Positions 1 to 8,417 of a stretch of DNA of 64,000 bases are shown here, in pieces (within the stretch, counting starts at the first letter, position 1; each line of letters opens with the position of its first letter). The translations under genes were made by a program, and so were the position numbers. This DNA is from JANOBD01 sp031411495 (lineage in GTDB: Bacteria > Planctomycetota > Phycisphaerae > Tepidisphaerales > Tepidisphaeraceae). Location of the stretch: positions 1 through 64,000 of the forward strand of contig JANOBD010000236.1 in the NCBI GenBank assembly GCA_031411495.1. The letters run 5' to 3'. The notes under the pieces are model-generated. The model saw only the letters and a program-made list of their open reading frames with translations, was not told the DNA's origin and searched no databases.

Positions 1-404
1 ACCAGAACCCGTACCCGACCACGACGGCCATCGGTTCGGGCTTCAAGCTCAACAACTCGATCTCGGCCGAGTTCGCGGTCATGTCGGACATCAACCCCGG
101 CGTCACCGGCTCGAACGACAGCGTCACCGGCGTCGCCTCGACCGACTCCGCCCGGAACACCCGTCAGGGCAACAGCTCGAACCACGACAAGGACGGCCAG
201 AACGTCCTGTACGGTGACGGCCACGTCGAGTTCATGCAGAACCCGTTCGTCGGCGTTCAGCGTGACAACATCTTCACCGCCCGCACGGTCACCACGACCA
301 CCGCGGGTGGCTCGACAGGTGTCTTCGGTTACAACAACTCCACCTACTTCAAGACCTCGCCTTACGATGCGAACGACTCGTTCCTGCTCCCGAACGACGA
401 CTGA
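1..404 (+). CDS. C-terminal part of a prepilin-like (DUF1559/H-X9-DG type) secreted protein, 5' end outside window
   Basis: The reading frame is open from base 3 to a TGA at 402-404, so the N-terminus lies upstream of the window. The visible tail contains NHDKDGQNVLYGDGHVEF, the C-terminal signature of the planctomycete family with an N-terminal type IV pilin methylation motif. In most members the spacing is H-X9-DG; here it is H-X10-DG (one extra residue). After the motif come about 50 residues rich in Thr, Asn and Gly. Family members are thought to be exported pseudopilin-like proteins of unknown role, usually present in many copies per genome. A strong terminator follows directly. The family call rests on this tail alone because the pilin-like N-terminus is not visible. 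Confidence 0.7.
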   Translation, partial: QNPYPTTTAIGSGFKLNNSISAEFAVMSDINPGVTGSNDSVTGVASTDSARNTRQGNSSNHDKDGQNVLYGDGHVEFMQNPFVGVQRDNIFTARTVTTTTAGGSTGVFGYNNSTYFKTSPYDANDSFLLPNDD

Positions 405-443
405 TCGTCGATTCGAGAACCAGGTCTGATTCGGATAGAAACC

Positions 444-481
444 AACCGAGCCCCGGCAATCGCCGGGGCTCGGTTCTTTTT
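444..481 (+). terminator. Rho-independent terminator
   Basis: A perfect 14-bp stem (AACCGAGCCCCGGC at 444-457 pairing with 462-475) closes a 4-nt loop and is followed by CTTTTTG. It lies 40 bp after the stop of the prepilin-like gene. Confidence 0.9.
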
Positions 482-601
482 GCGCCGCGAGCGTTTCGTC
501 CTCCTGCCGGCTCACCGCCAGAGCCGAGCGTGTATTGCTGCAGCGGCTGCCCCGGGGCACCGCACGCGACACGTTTCGCTCCCCGCTCTAGAATTGCGGC
601 C

Positions 602-835
602 ATGTCAAACCGCGCGCCCAACTGCATCCGCTGCAAGACCCAGATGGCCCCCGGCTACCTGCTCGAAGCCGGCGACCATAACGCGCGAACCGTGACGCAG
701 TGGGTCGACGGGCATCCTGAGAAAAGCTTCTGGGTTGGCCTCAAGACCAAAGACCGCGATGTCATGCCCGTGATGACCTATCGGTGCCCGGCTTGCGGGT
801 ACCTCGAGTCATACGCGCACACGGCAAAGGAGTAA
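602..835 (+). CDS. Small zinc-ribbon protein (DUF6487-like)
   Basis: 77 residues. Two CxxC pairs, CIRC near residue 8 and CPAC near residue 63, frame a core with GYLLEAGD and a WV...W stretch. This matches the layout of the small DUF6487-type zinc ribbons, where the four cysteines are expected to bind one zinc ion. The function is unknown. The ATG at 602 is preferred over an upstream in-frame start at 530 because the extra 24 residues are low-complexity and not family-like. The gene stands alone between a terminator and the convergent recN gene. Confidence 0.6.
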   Translation: MSNRAPNCIRCKTQMAPGYLLEAGDHNARTVTQWVDGHPEKSFWVGLKTKDRDVMPVMTYRCPACGYLESYAHTAKE

Positions 836-924
836 CGCCAAGCTGCTCGTGACGCGTCCGACCAGCCTCTGCGGGCGCGCGTGGCGCGATACCGGTGTGC
901 GCTCTCCTCGAGGTACGACCTGTC

Positions 925-2691
925 TCACTTCTTTGCGCTCTTCCGTGGGGCAACCGGCTTGCGCGACGGTGCGGATTCGCCGGCCGCGTGTTCGAGGAGT
1001 TCGCGCGCCTGCGCGCGGGTCGTCGCGGTGATCGACTTGCCGCCGATCATCTCGGCGATTTCCTCCACCCGCTCGTCGCCGGTGATGATGCGGACGCTCG
1101 TCTGGGTCTTCTCGCCGCTTTGGAGTTTGCGAACGGTGAGATGTCGATCGGCATAGCTGGCGATCTGCGGGAGGTGGGTGATGCACAGCACCTGGTGGCT
1201 TGCCGCCAACTGGCGGAGCTTGCTGCCGATGACGGCGCCGAGCCGGCCGCCGATGTTGGAATCGATTTCGTCGAAGACGAGGACGCTTGCGGTCGGACCG
1301 CCGGAGCCCACGGATCCACCGCGCGTCACGCCGTCTCCACTCGCCGCCAGCACGCTCTTGATCGCCAGCATGATCCGCCCGATTTCACCGCCGCTGGCGA
1401 TGCGCCGCAGCGGCTGTTCGGGCAGGCCGGGGTTGGTTTTCACCATGAACTCGGCCGCGTCGAAGCCCGATGCGCCGGCCTCGTTCATCTGCGAGATCTG
1501 CACGGCGAATGTCGCCTTCTCCATGCCGAGCTCGGCAAGCTGTGCCTGTACCCGCGGCGCGATCGATTTCGCCGCGGCTTGCCGCTTCGCGGTGATCTCT
1601 TTCCCAAGCGTTCCGAGCTGCGTCTCCATCGGCGTGATCTTCTTTGCGAGCTCGTCGGCATTGCTCGATGCGTTACTCAATTCGTCGATCTGTCTCTGCA
1701 CATCCGCGCGGAACGCGAGCACATCCTCGACGTTCCCACCATACTTGCGCAGCAGGCGGTTGATGGTGTTGAGCCGGTCGTTCACTTCGGCCAATTCCTC
1801 GGGATCGCCTTCGAGTTTCTGGATGTATCGGCTCAGATCGAACGCGGCTTCTTCGAGCTGGATGACGCCGTTCTTGATCGTCTCTTCGACGCTCTTGAGG
1901 TGCGGATCGAGGATCGCCAGGTCGCTGACAATGGCGAAAACGGTCTTCACGCGGTCGACGATGGAGCCGTCGGTGTCATAGAGCGCGTTATGGGCCGCAG
2001 TCGACTCGCGGCGGAGTCGCTCGATGTTGGCGAGCATGCTGGAGCGCGCTTCGAGTTCGGCATGCTCCGCCGCGTCGAGCTCGGCCTTGTCGATCTCGTC
2101 GGCCTGGAAGTTCAGCAGTTCGAGTTGCTGCTTGCGGAGCTTATCGCCGGTGCTTAACTCGGCGAGCCTGCGTTTTGCGTCGGCGAGTTCGAGGTAGAGG
2201 TCGTGGTATCGGTTGACGAGTTCGGAGAGGTTGCCGTATCGGTCGATCACTTCGAGCTGGTTCGACGGTTTGAGCAGATAGAGCGAATCGTGCTGGCCGT
2301 GGACGTCGACGAGGATTTCGCCGATCAACTTGAGCATGGCGAGGGTGATCGGATTGCCGTTGAGTGCGGCCGAGGATCGGCCCGACGAGTGGAGTTTGCG
2401 AACCAGCAGCAGCTCGCCGCCATCGTTGGAGACGGGGAGATCGGTGATCGCGTCGATGCGCTTGAGCGCGTCACGGTCGCGGATCTCAAAGACGCCGGTC
2501 ACCCGTCCTTCGTCGGAGCCGGCGCGGAGCATGTCGGCCGGCGAGCGCAGCCCGAGCAGCAGCTCGATCGCGCCGATGACGAGCGATTTTCCCGCCCCGG
2601 TCGCGCCGGTGAAGACGTTGAGCCCCAGGTCAAACTCGACGCGGGCGTCGGTGATCACGGCGAGGTTGGAGATGTGAAGTTCGCGGAGCAT
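925..2691 (-). CDS. recN: DNA repair protein RecN
   Basis: 588 residues, close to the family length (about 550-570) with a basic, Ala/Ser-rich C-terminal tail. RecN is an SMC-like ATPase that acts early in recombinational repair of double-strand breaks. Visible motifs: Walker A GATGAGKS (29-36), a Q-loop region with DVHGQHDS (129-136), a long coiled-coil middle (about 150-390), the ABC signature IASGGEIGR (431-439), Walker B VLVFDEIDSNIGG (470-482) and the following THLPQIA switch (505-511). The start codon at 2691 gives the canonical MLRELHISNLAVI N-terminus. Downstream it converges on the small zinc-ribbon gene. Upstream lies an intergenic repeat, then a tRNA-binding-domain gene on the same strand. 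Confidence 0.96.
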   Translation of the reverse strand: MLRELHISNLAVITDARVEFDLGLNVFTGATGAGKSLVIGAIELLLGLRSPADMLRAGSDEGRVTGVFEIRDRDALKRIDAITDLPVSNDGGELLLVRKLHSSGRSSAALNGNPITLAMLKLIGEILVDVHGQHDSLYLLKPSNQLEVIDRYGNLSELVNRYHDLYLELADAKRRLAELSTGDKLRKQQLELLNFQADEIDKAELDAAEHAELEARSSMLANIERLRRESTAAHNALYDTDGSIVDRVKTVFAIVSDLAILDPHLKSVEETIKNGVIQLEEAAFDLSRYIQKLEGDPEELAEVNDRLNTINRLLRKYGGNVEDVLAFRADVQRQIDELSNASSNADELAKKITPMETQLGTLGKEITAKRQAAAKSIAPRVQAQLAELGMEKATFAVQISQMNEAGASGFDAAEFMVKTNPGLPEQPLRRIASGGEIGRIMLAIKSVLAASGDGVTRGGSVGSGGPTASVLVFDEIDSNIGGRLGAVIGSKLRQLAASHQVLCITHLPQIASYADRHLTVRKLQSGEKTQTSVRIITGDERVEEIAEMIGGKSITATTRAQARELLEHAAGESAPSRKPVAPRKSAKK

Positions 2692-2800
2692 GTCTTGAAT
2701 GACCAGGAACCAATGACCAACGAATGCTCAAAACCCAATGACCCATAGGGAACGGCATTGGCATTTGGTCATTGGGCATCGGGGGGTCATCTGGGCTTGG
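2692..2800. repeat. Intergenic inverted-repeat element, AATGACC/GGTCATT type
   Basis: The whole gap between recN and the next gene is built from the words AATGACC, CCAATGACC and their complements GGTCATT and TTGGTCATT: direct copies on the left half, inverted copies on the right half. The two halves can fold into one long imperfect hairpin. No second copy was seen in the window, but the design resembles the other intergenic elements here. Confidence 0.6.
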
Positions 2801-3220
2801 TCATTTGATTGCCGACCCCGCCGCCACCGCCACGCTCGGGGAAAGGACGACGACGTTGCCCGTCGCGGCATCGGTCGCGGCCAGCAGCATGCCATGGCTC
2901 ACCTGTCCGCGCAGCGGGCGCGGGGCGAGATTCTTAACAACGACGATCTGCTTGCCGACGAGCATTGCCGGGTCGTACCACGCCTTGATGCCGGCACAGA
3001 TCTGCCGCTTCTCGCCGTTGCCGACGTCGATCTGCAGGACCAGCAGCTTGTCGGCGTTGGGATGCACCGCGGCTTCAAGGACGGTCGCCACGACGAGTTG
3101 CACCTTCGCGAAGTCGTCGTAAACGATCTCGGCCGGTTGCGCCGGCAGCGGCGGAACGGCAGCGGGCGTCGGCGGGGTTGCGTTCGGCAGCGGGGGAATG
3201 GGAGGAGGGGCTTCGGACAT
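2801..3220 (-). CDS. tRNA-binding OB-fold protein (MetRS C-terminal / Arc1p-like domain)
   Basis: 139 residues. After a Pro-rich N-terminal tail (residues 3-30) comes a full tRNA-binding domain: DDFAKVQLVVATVLEAA, HPNADKLLVLQIDVG, RQICAGIKAWYDP, GKQIVVVKNLAPRPLRG and SHGMLLAA. This is the order seen in the C-terminal extension of methionyl-tRNA synthetase and in stand-alone CsaA/YgjH-type proteins. No synthetase catalytic core is present, so it is either a free-standing subunit or a chaperone-like relative. The ATG at 3220 is chosen because an AAGGAAAAGA Shine-Dalgarno stretch precedes it; upstream codons encode unrelated sequence. Confidence 0.85.
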   Translation of the reverse strand: MSEAPPPIPPLPNATPPTPAAVPPLPAQPAEIVYDDFAKVQLVVATVLEAAVHPNADKLLVLQIDVGNGEKRQICAGIKAWYDPAMLVGKQIVVVKNLAPRPLRGQVSHGMLLAATDAATGNVVVLSPSVAVAAGSAIK

Positions 3221-3327
3221 TCTTTTCCTTGGTTGTTGGTCGGACCACTTTAGTTCGGGAAACGTAAGGATCAAACTCCCGACCATCGGTTCGTGGATTC
3301 GCGGTTCGAAATGCCTACCCTCAAAGC

Positions 3328-4284
3328 GTGGTCAACGAACTTGGATCGATCGCCATCATCGGCGCGGGCGCCGTCGGCCTGTACTACGGCGGAAGACTTG
3401 CCGAAGCCGGACAGGATGTGCATTTCCACACCCGATCCGACGCGGCCGCGCTGAAGACGCTCGGCCTTCGCGCCAAGAGCCATCATGGCGACTTCACGAT
3501 TCCCGCCGATCGAATCCATGCGTACGACGATCCGAAATCGATGCCGAAAGCCGACTGGCTCATCTCGACGCTCAAATCGACCGCCCGCCACCAGTATCGC
3601 GAACTGATCGAGCCACTGCTCAAGGACGACACCACGATTGTCGCCCTTCAGAACGGACTGGGCAATGAAGAGGCCCTGGCGCAGCAGTTTGGTGCTGAAC
3701 GCGTGCTTGGCGCGATTGCCTATGTCTGCATTCACCGAATCGGCGCGGGCCGCATCCACCACTCGGCCCAGGGAGACCTGAAAGTCGGCGAGTTCGGGCG
3801 AGGCGCGGGGAACCGGGTGCACGTCCTTGTCGATGCGATGCGGGCGGCGAAAATCCCCGCGACGGCTGTCGAGGACCTCAAATATCACCGCTGGCACAAG
3901 CAGGTGTGGAACATCGCATTCAACGGGTTGGGCGCGTCGAGGAATAAGGACTGTGCCGAACTTCTCGCCGACCAGGAGGGTCGCGAGGCGGTCCGCGCCG
4001 TGATGCGCGACGTCGTTCGCGCGGCGGCGGCGGTTGGCGTGACGTTCGACGAAAAGCTGATCGACTTTCAGATTGCCCGTACGGCGACCGTCGGAGCGTA
4101 CAAGACGAGCATGCACCTGGATCGGCTCGCCGGCCGGGCGATGGAAGTCGAAGCGATCGTGGGCGAGCCCATCCGTCAGGCGCAGGCGTCAGGCGTATCG
4201 AATCTGCCGGCGCTCTCATCGCTTTATGCCGAATTGAAAGCGATCGAGGCCGCAAGGGTCTCCCAGCTTCCGCCCCTGGCTTAG
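3328..4284 (+). CDS. panE: 2-dehydropantoate 2-reductase (ketopantoate reductase)
   Basis: 318 residues, usual for the PanE/ApbA family, which reduces ketopantoate to pantoate with NADPH in coenzyme A synthesis. The N-terminus carries the Rossmann dinucleotide motif IIGAGAVGLYYGG (residues 10-22). The middle has LISTLKSTA and ALQNGLGNEE, and the helical C-terminal half contains KYHRWHKQVWNIAFNGLGA with the conserved Lys and Asn of the catalytic region. The start is a GTG at 3328; no in-frame ATG fits the Rossmann fold. It is followed 45 bp later by lipB on the same strand. Paralogues without pantothenate function exist, so the substrate is an inference. Confidence 0.88.
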   Translation: MVNELGSIAIIGAGAVGLYYGGRLAEAGQDVHFHTRSDAAALKTLGLRAKSHHGDFTIPADRIHAYDDPKSMPKADWLISTLKSTARHQYRELIEPLLKDDTTIVALQNGLGNEEALAQQFGAERVLGAIAYVCIHRIGAGRIHHSAQGDLKVGEFGRGAGNRVHVLVDAMRAAKIPATAVEDLKYHRWHKQVWNIAFNGLGASRNKDCAELLADQEGREAVRAVMRDVVRAAAAVGVTFDEKLIDFQIARTATVGAYKTSMHLDRLAGRAMEVEAIVGEPIRQAQASGVSNLPALSSLYAELKAIEAARVSQLPPLA

Positions 4285-4329
4285 CCCGAGGCGTTCGCCT
4301 GCGGCTGGACGGATCGTAGAATACGGCGG

Positions 4330-4992
4330 ATGCAGATCGTCGATCTCGGCAATATGCGCTGGCGCGATGCCTGGGCCATCCAACAGGAAGCCCACGAAAA
4401 GGTGCTGCGCGGCGCCGAAGAGATCATCTTCGTCGTCGAGCACCCGCACGTCATCACGCTCGGTCGGCAGACCGAGGTCTCGCTGCGCAACGTCCGCTAC
4501 CCGAAAGAAGAATTGGCCGAGAACGGAATCGACCTCGATGAGACCGACCGAGGCGGGAACGTGACCTACCACGGCCCCGGACAGGTCGTCTGCTATCCGA
4601 TCGTGCGCTTGGCCGAGCATCGGCTGACCGTGGGCAAATATGTGCGGACACTGCAGGAAGCGGTGATCGATTGCCTGGGCCGCTGCATGCTCAAGGGCGA
4701 GATCGATCCCGACGCGGTCGGCGTGTGGGTGCGCGACCGGAATGAACTGGCGAAGATCTGCGCGATCGGCGTCCGCATCAAGCGCGGCGTCTCGATGCAT
4801 GGCATCGCGCTGAACGTCGAAACCGACCTGAAATACTTCGAGTTGATCAATCCCTGCGGCCTGGGCACGCGCCCGGTGACGTCCTTGCGCAAAGTGCTCG
4901 GCATGCGGGCGCCGCAAATGGAACACGTGAAGTGGCTGCTCGCCAACTCGCTGATGCAGCACCTGACCAAGGCGAGCCTTGCGGTGGAATGA
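4330..4992 (+). CDS. lipB: Octanoyltransferase LipB
   Basis: 220 residues, typical length. LipB moves octanoate from acyl carrier protein to lipoyl domains, the first step of lipoate synthesis. Visible: EHPHVITLGR (37-46), the signature DRGGNVTYHGPGQ (73-85), the catalytic lysine in AKICAIGVRI (Lys142) and the acyl-accepting cysteine in NPCGLGTRPVTS (Cys176). All key residues are present. The stop codon is formed at the junction with the inverted-repeat element that begins at 4988. Confidence 0.96.
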   Translation: MQIVDLGNMRWRDAWAIQQEAHEKVLRGAEEIIFVVEHPHVITLGRQTEVSLRNVRYPKEELAENGIDLDETDRGGNVTYHGPGQVVCYPIVRLAEHRLTVGKYVRTLQEAVIDCLGRCMLKGEIDPDAVGVWVRDRNELAKICAIGVRIKRGVSMHGIALNVETDLKYFELINPCGLGTRPVTSLRKVLGMRAPQMEHVKWLLANSLMQHLTKASLAVE

Positions 4993-5137
4993 CGAAGTCC
5001 GAAATCGAAATGAAGAATGAATCTCGAATGCCGGAATGACGAATGCCTGAGATGGCGATCTCGCTGCGGCGTTTAGCCTTTTCCCTCATTCGATATTCGC
5101 GTTTCATCCGTCATTCGGATTTCGTCACTCGAATTTT
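4988..5137. repeat. Dispersed inverted repeat R1 (AATGACGAA/TTCGTCATT type), copy 1
   Basis: The left half has AATGACGAAGTCCGAAATCG and further GAATGACGAATG words. The right half has the complements, with CATTCGATATTCG, GTCATTCGGATTTCGTCA and CTCGAATTTT. The halves fold as a long imperfect hairpin. The same words in the same order occur at 42546-42702. The element starts inside the last codons of lipB. Confidence 0.75.
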
Positions 5138-5183
5138 AAGCTTTTCCGTTCACAACAACGGCGGCGGCACCAATAATCGCAGC

Positions 5184-5636
5184 ATGCCGGATGACGAACC
5201 GATCGAACTCGAACCCTCGACGGGACTGACGCCCAAGGCCGACCTTCGGCCCCACATGCCCGAACCGCCGGCCGTGAAACTGCTCGCGGTGGCGGATGTT
5301 CATTTGCCTTCGGCGGCGGGGTATGAGCGCGATCTGGACGCGTTTTATGTCGAGGTGTTGAAGTTCGAGCGGTCCGACGACCGCGTGAACGCGCTCACGT
5401 ACCGGGCCGAGAATCACGCGGTGGTGTTTGATGTGCTCGAGCCGCCACTGAACCGCGATGACATCACGCCGACGCCGATCGAGGTGCCTTCACTCCGGGA
5501 CTTGCGGTCGGCGCTGATCGAGCGCGAGATCCCGTTCCAGGCGACGCAGGGGCTCGATCCGGCGACGGAATATCTGCTGCTCAAGGACCCGACGGGGAAC
5601 TGGCTGTCGATCAGCGAGTGGCGGGAGTTTCGGTAG
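5184..5636 (+). CDS. Glyoxalase/bleomycin-resistance (VOC) superfamily protein
   Basis: 150 residues. After about 30 acidic and Pro-rich residues comes a single VOC-type module: KLLAVADVHLPSA, LDAFYVEVLKFERSDD, NHAVVFDVLEPP, and a C-terminal LLLKDPTGNWLSISEWREF, where the DP-x-GN-x-hxh-xE ending is the family hallmark. VOC proteins are metal-dependent lyases, isomerases or binding proteins; the substrate cannot be told. An in-frame ATG exists at 5043, but that extension lies in repeat R1, so the ATG at 5184 is preferred. Confidence 0.75.
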   Translation: MPDDEPIELEPSTGLTPKADLRPHMPEPPAVKLLAVADVHLPSAAGYERDLDAFYVEVLKFERSDDRVNALTYRAENHAVVFDVLEPPLNRDDITPTPIEVPSLRDLRSALIEREIPFQATQGLDPATEYLLLKDPTGNWLSISEWREFR

Positions 5637-5672
5637 GGGAGCGTTCGGTTTTCAGCCGGAATTAAAGTGAAA

Positions 5673-5713
5673 ACGCTCGCGAGCCTATCGACTCGCAAGC
5701 GTCTGGTTTTACT
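5673..5713. terminator. Likely bidirectional terminator
   Basis: An 11-bp stem with one mismatch (ACGCTCGCGAG at 5673-5683 with CTCGCAAGCGT at 5692-5702) is flanked by GTGAAA on the left and CTGGTTTTAC on the right. It lies between the convergent VOC and deoxyhypusine-synthase-like genes and could serve both. Confidence 0.5.
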
Positions 5714-5781
5714 TCGTGCCCTCGTGGTTCAAAAATCCAATGCGAGCAGGCTCGCCGGCTACACGCGGAATGTGATGTTGG

Positions 5782-6855
5782 TCACACCGTCGCGGGTTCG
5801 AAGATCTGCGAGAACTTCATGCCCTTGCGCGCCTTGGCACTTCCCTTGTGGTAGCAGTAACCGACGATCAGCGGGAACGCGAGCGTCGCTTCGCTGTAGA
5901 CCATCTGTTCCCAGACGGTGTCGACCTTGCCCCAGCTGCTGGCTTCCTTGAGCGTCGAGCTGCTGAGCGCGCCGTCACGGACGTCAGCCACGGTGACCTG
6001 AATGGCGTACTTGTGCATCGGGGCGTCCATGCCGAGCACTTCGGCGCAGACCACGATGTCCTGGGTGAAGTTCTTCGGCACGCCGCCGCCGAGCATGAAG
6101 AGGCCGGTGTCGCCGCACTTCATCTTGATCTTGGTCAGTTCGTGGAAGTCCTTGCCGCCGTCCCAGATGGTCTTGGGCGCGTCGCCGCGCTCTGCCGCGT
6201 GCGAGACCAGGCCGAAGCCGGCCGAACAGTCGCTGAACGCCGGGGCGAAGATCGGGACATCGTGCTTGAAGGCTTCGTAGATGATCGAGTTGCCGTCGCC
6301 CTTGGGTCCGCCGTTCTTTTCGATGTAGGCGCCAAACTCCTTGAAGAACTCGCGGCTGCTGTACGCGCCGGGCTGCATCTCTTCCATGATCTTCTTGGTG
6401 GTCTCGTCGCACACACGCAGCTCTTCTTCATCGATGAGGGTGTCGTAGATGCGGTCGATGGCATGCTCGCGGAGCGGGGTGTCGTACAGGCCGCTCTTGA
6501 GCTCTTCGCTGGCGATGTAGTGCTTGAAGCCGAGGGCTTCGAAGAAGTCCTGGTCGACCATGTTGTTGCGGATCATGTCGACGACGACTTTTTTCAGCCC
6601 TGCAGAAATCATCGATCCCGCGAGCGTGAGGATGACCGCACAGCCCTTGTCCTTGAGCATGCGGTCGTAGATGTCCGCGGCGCGCCAGAGGTCGCGCGAA
6701 GAAAAAGCCATGTGCTGCATCGCATCGACGAGCGGAACGATGCCCGTGTTCTTGGTGATGTCGATGTGCTGAATGACTTTGTCGAGATACTTCGCCTTCT
6801 CCGCGGCGTGCTTGGCCTTGAGGGGCGTGGCGTTGAAGCTGGATTCCTGTGACAT
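5782..6855 (-). CDS. Deoxyhypusine synthase family protein
   Basis: 357 residues. The sequence follows eukaryotic/archaeal deoxyhypusine synthase, an NAD- and spermidine-dependent enzyme. Motifs: GIVPLVDAMQHMAFSSRDLWRA near the N-terminus, AVILTLAGSMISAGLKKVVVD, NSIIYEAFKHDVPIFAPAFSD, GLFMLGGGVPKNFTQD and, near the C-terminus, EASSWGKVD. The WGK lysine aligns with the lysine that forms the enzyme-substrate intermediate in human DHS (Lys329). Bacteria lack eIF5A, so the likely reaction is aminobutyl transfer to another acceptor, as in homospermidine-synthase-type relatives (inference). The ATG at 6855 is chosen for the AAGGAG box 6-11 bp upstream; an open frame extends further to 6996 but is not conserved-looking. 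Confidence 0.85.
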   Translation of the reverse strand: MSQESSFNATPLKAKHAAEKAKYLDKVIQHIDITKNTGIVPLVDAMQHMAFSSRDLWRAADIYDRMLKDKGCAVILTLAGSMISAGLKKVVVDMIRNNMVDQDFFEALGFKHYIASEELKSGLYDTPLREHAIDRIYDTLIDEEELRVCDETTKKIMEEMQPGAYSSREFFKEFGAYIEKNGGPKGDGNSIIYEAFKHDVPIFAPAFSDCSAGFGLVSHAAERGDAPKTIWDGGKDFHELTKIKMKCGDTGLFMLGGGVPKNFTQDIVVCAEVLGMDAPMHKYAIQVTVADVRDGALSSSTLKEASSWGKVDTVWEQMVYSEATLAFPLIVGYCYHKGSAKARKGMKFSQIFEPATV

Positions 6856-7154
6856 GGGCAACTCCTTGTCTTCATTTCGCGAACTCGGATCGACTTGAAG
6901 CCGAATCGTATGCGCGGAATGCGCGTCAGTAAAAAAGACGCTCAATTTGTTTTCGCGGTGAATGCTGATCGAAACGAGAGGATCAAACGACATCACCGCG
7001 GCCCGCTACGGAACATCTCTCTTCAAGAAGTTTCCGCCATTGCAGAGGCCTGGTGGCTTTGACGCTTGGAATCATTACAGAATCGGCGTGCACGTCAAGT
7101 GAGCAGTTCTGCCCAGGGGCGTTCCATTTCACGCCGAAGATTTGAATCGATAGG

Positions 7155-8006
7155 ATGGACCGCGTGAGTGAGGCCGATCAACTTCGTCAGCGGGTGAGGC
7201 TGTTGCTGCGTGCCGAGCGTTTGATGGGCGCGAGCGGCGTGCCGATGATCGCGTTGGAAAACGAGTCCGCCATTCCCGACGCGTCGCCCGAGGTTCGTCC
7301 AGATTCAGAACCATCGCCTCCTGCAATTTCCACGGCGCCCGTGAGCGGATTGTTCGGCGTCGAAGACGTCGCGACACCGCCATTCGGGCCACACCGGGCG
7401 CCCTTCGATTCGGCTGAACCATTGAAGCCGAGAAAAATCGAACTGCTCGCCGCGATGGACATGAACGAAGTGAAGGGATGCCCCAAGTGCATCCTCTGCA
7501 AAACGCGCACGAACACCGTCTTCGGCGAAGGCGATGCCGATGCACGATTGATGTTCATCGGCGAAGGGCCCGGCGAAAATGAAGATCTACAGGGCCGACC
7601 TTTCGTCGGGCGCGCAGGCGAACTGCTCAACAAGCAGATTGCGGCGATGGGATTGTCGCGCGAGCAGGTGTTCATCGCGAATATCGTGAAGTGCCGTCCG
7701 CCGGATAATCGCGTGCCAGCGCTCGACGAGGTCGCCGCGTGCACGCCTTATCTGGAAAGACAGATCGAGATCATTCGGCCGCGTGTGATCGTGACACTCG
7801 GCTTGCCGAGCACGCAGTACATGCTGCAGACGAAGAACTCGATGTCGAAGTTGCGTGGCACATGGCACGCATGGCGCGGCATCAAGCTGATGCCGACGTA
7901 TCATCCCGCCTATCTGTTGCGGAACTACACCGACGCAACACGAGCGGCAGTGTGGTCGGACTTGAAGCAGGTGATGGCCGAACTCGGATTGAAAAAGGGC
8001 GCGTGA
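7155..8006 (+). CDS. Family 4 (type-4, Fe-S) uracil-DNA glycosylase
   Basis: 283 residues; the family core is about 200 and the first ~95 residues are a low-complexity extension. The enzyme removes uracil from DNA in base excision repair. Motif 1 is GEGPGENED (136-144), and the C-terminal motif is HPAYLLRN (starting at His250). The cysteines at 112 and 115 (CPKCILC region), 180 (KCRPPDNR) and 196 have the spacing expected for the 4Fe-4S cluster of this family. The gene sits directly upstream of dnaA on the same strand, separated by 411 bp. Confidence 0.9.
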   Translation: MDRVSEADQLRQRVRLLLRAERLMGASGVPMIALENESAIPDASPEVRPDSEPSPPAISTAPVSGLFGVEDVATPPFGPHRAPFDSAEPLKPRKIELLAAMDMNEVKGCPKCILCKTRTNTVFGEGDADARLMFIGEGPGENEDLQGRPFVGRAGELLNKQIAAMGLSREQVFIANIVKCRPPDNRVPALDEVAACTPYLERQIEIIRPRVIVTLGLPSTQYMLQTKNSMSKLRGTWHAWRGIKLMPTYHPAYLLRNYTDATRAAVWSDLKQVMAELGLKKGA

Positions 8007-8417
8007 GTTCGCGAGAAAAATGCGAGCGTCGCATGTGACATCAGCGCGTTTGTCGCGAAAGTTTTTTTTGCTCGCGCAAGCGCCGGTTTTTTCTGCAGCT
8101 TGTGAGCGTTGCGTAAAGAAGCGCCGAAAGTGGGAGATGATTTGTGGAGAAAGTCTGCTATGTTCTCCGCCGTGCGAGTGGATGTGAAACCAATCTCTGT
8201 TCCGCCAGTCTTCGATTTTCATTTGTGCAATCGATAAGAGATCAGGAAGAGAGCCGTGTCGAAAGGAATTTCCTTTTTACGCGGCGCGTTCGCTCGTCAA
8301 GTGATTTAAGCAAACCGGCTTCAGGTGGCGCCGGCGAGTTGTTTCCGCATTCATCTCGTTAGGGGTGAATCAACTCGACATCCGCTGCCCGGGGCATTTT
8401 GTAATCGGTAGATCCAC
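8007..8417 (+). promoter_or_regulatory. dnaA upstream region; possible origin or regulatory region, weak evidence
   Basis: This 411-bp gap holds no recognisable gene. It contains T-tracts (AAGTTTTTTTTGC and GGTTTTTTCTGC) and one near-match to a DnaA box on the minus strand, TTCTCCACA, at 8143-8151 (one mismatch to TTATCCACA). A poorer match, AGATCCACA, overlaps the dnaA start at 8410-8418. There is no cluster of perfect boxes, so an origin is only a possibility; autoregulation of dnaA is equally plausible. Confidence 0.25.

Noticed and set aside
8007..8417. A confident replication origin upstream of dnaA
   Set aside because: Only one near-match DnaA box and no clear AT-rich unwinding region were found; kept as a low-confidence feature only.
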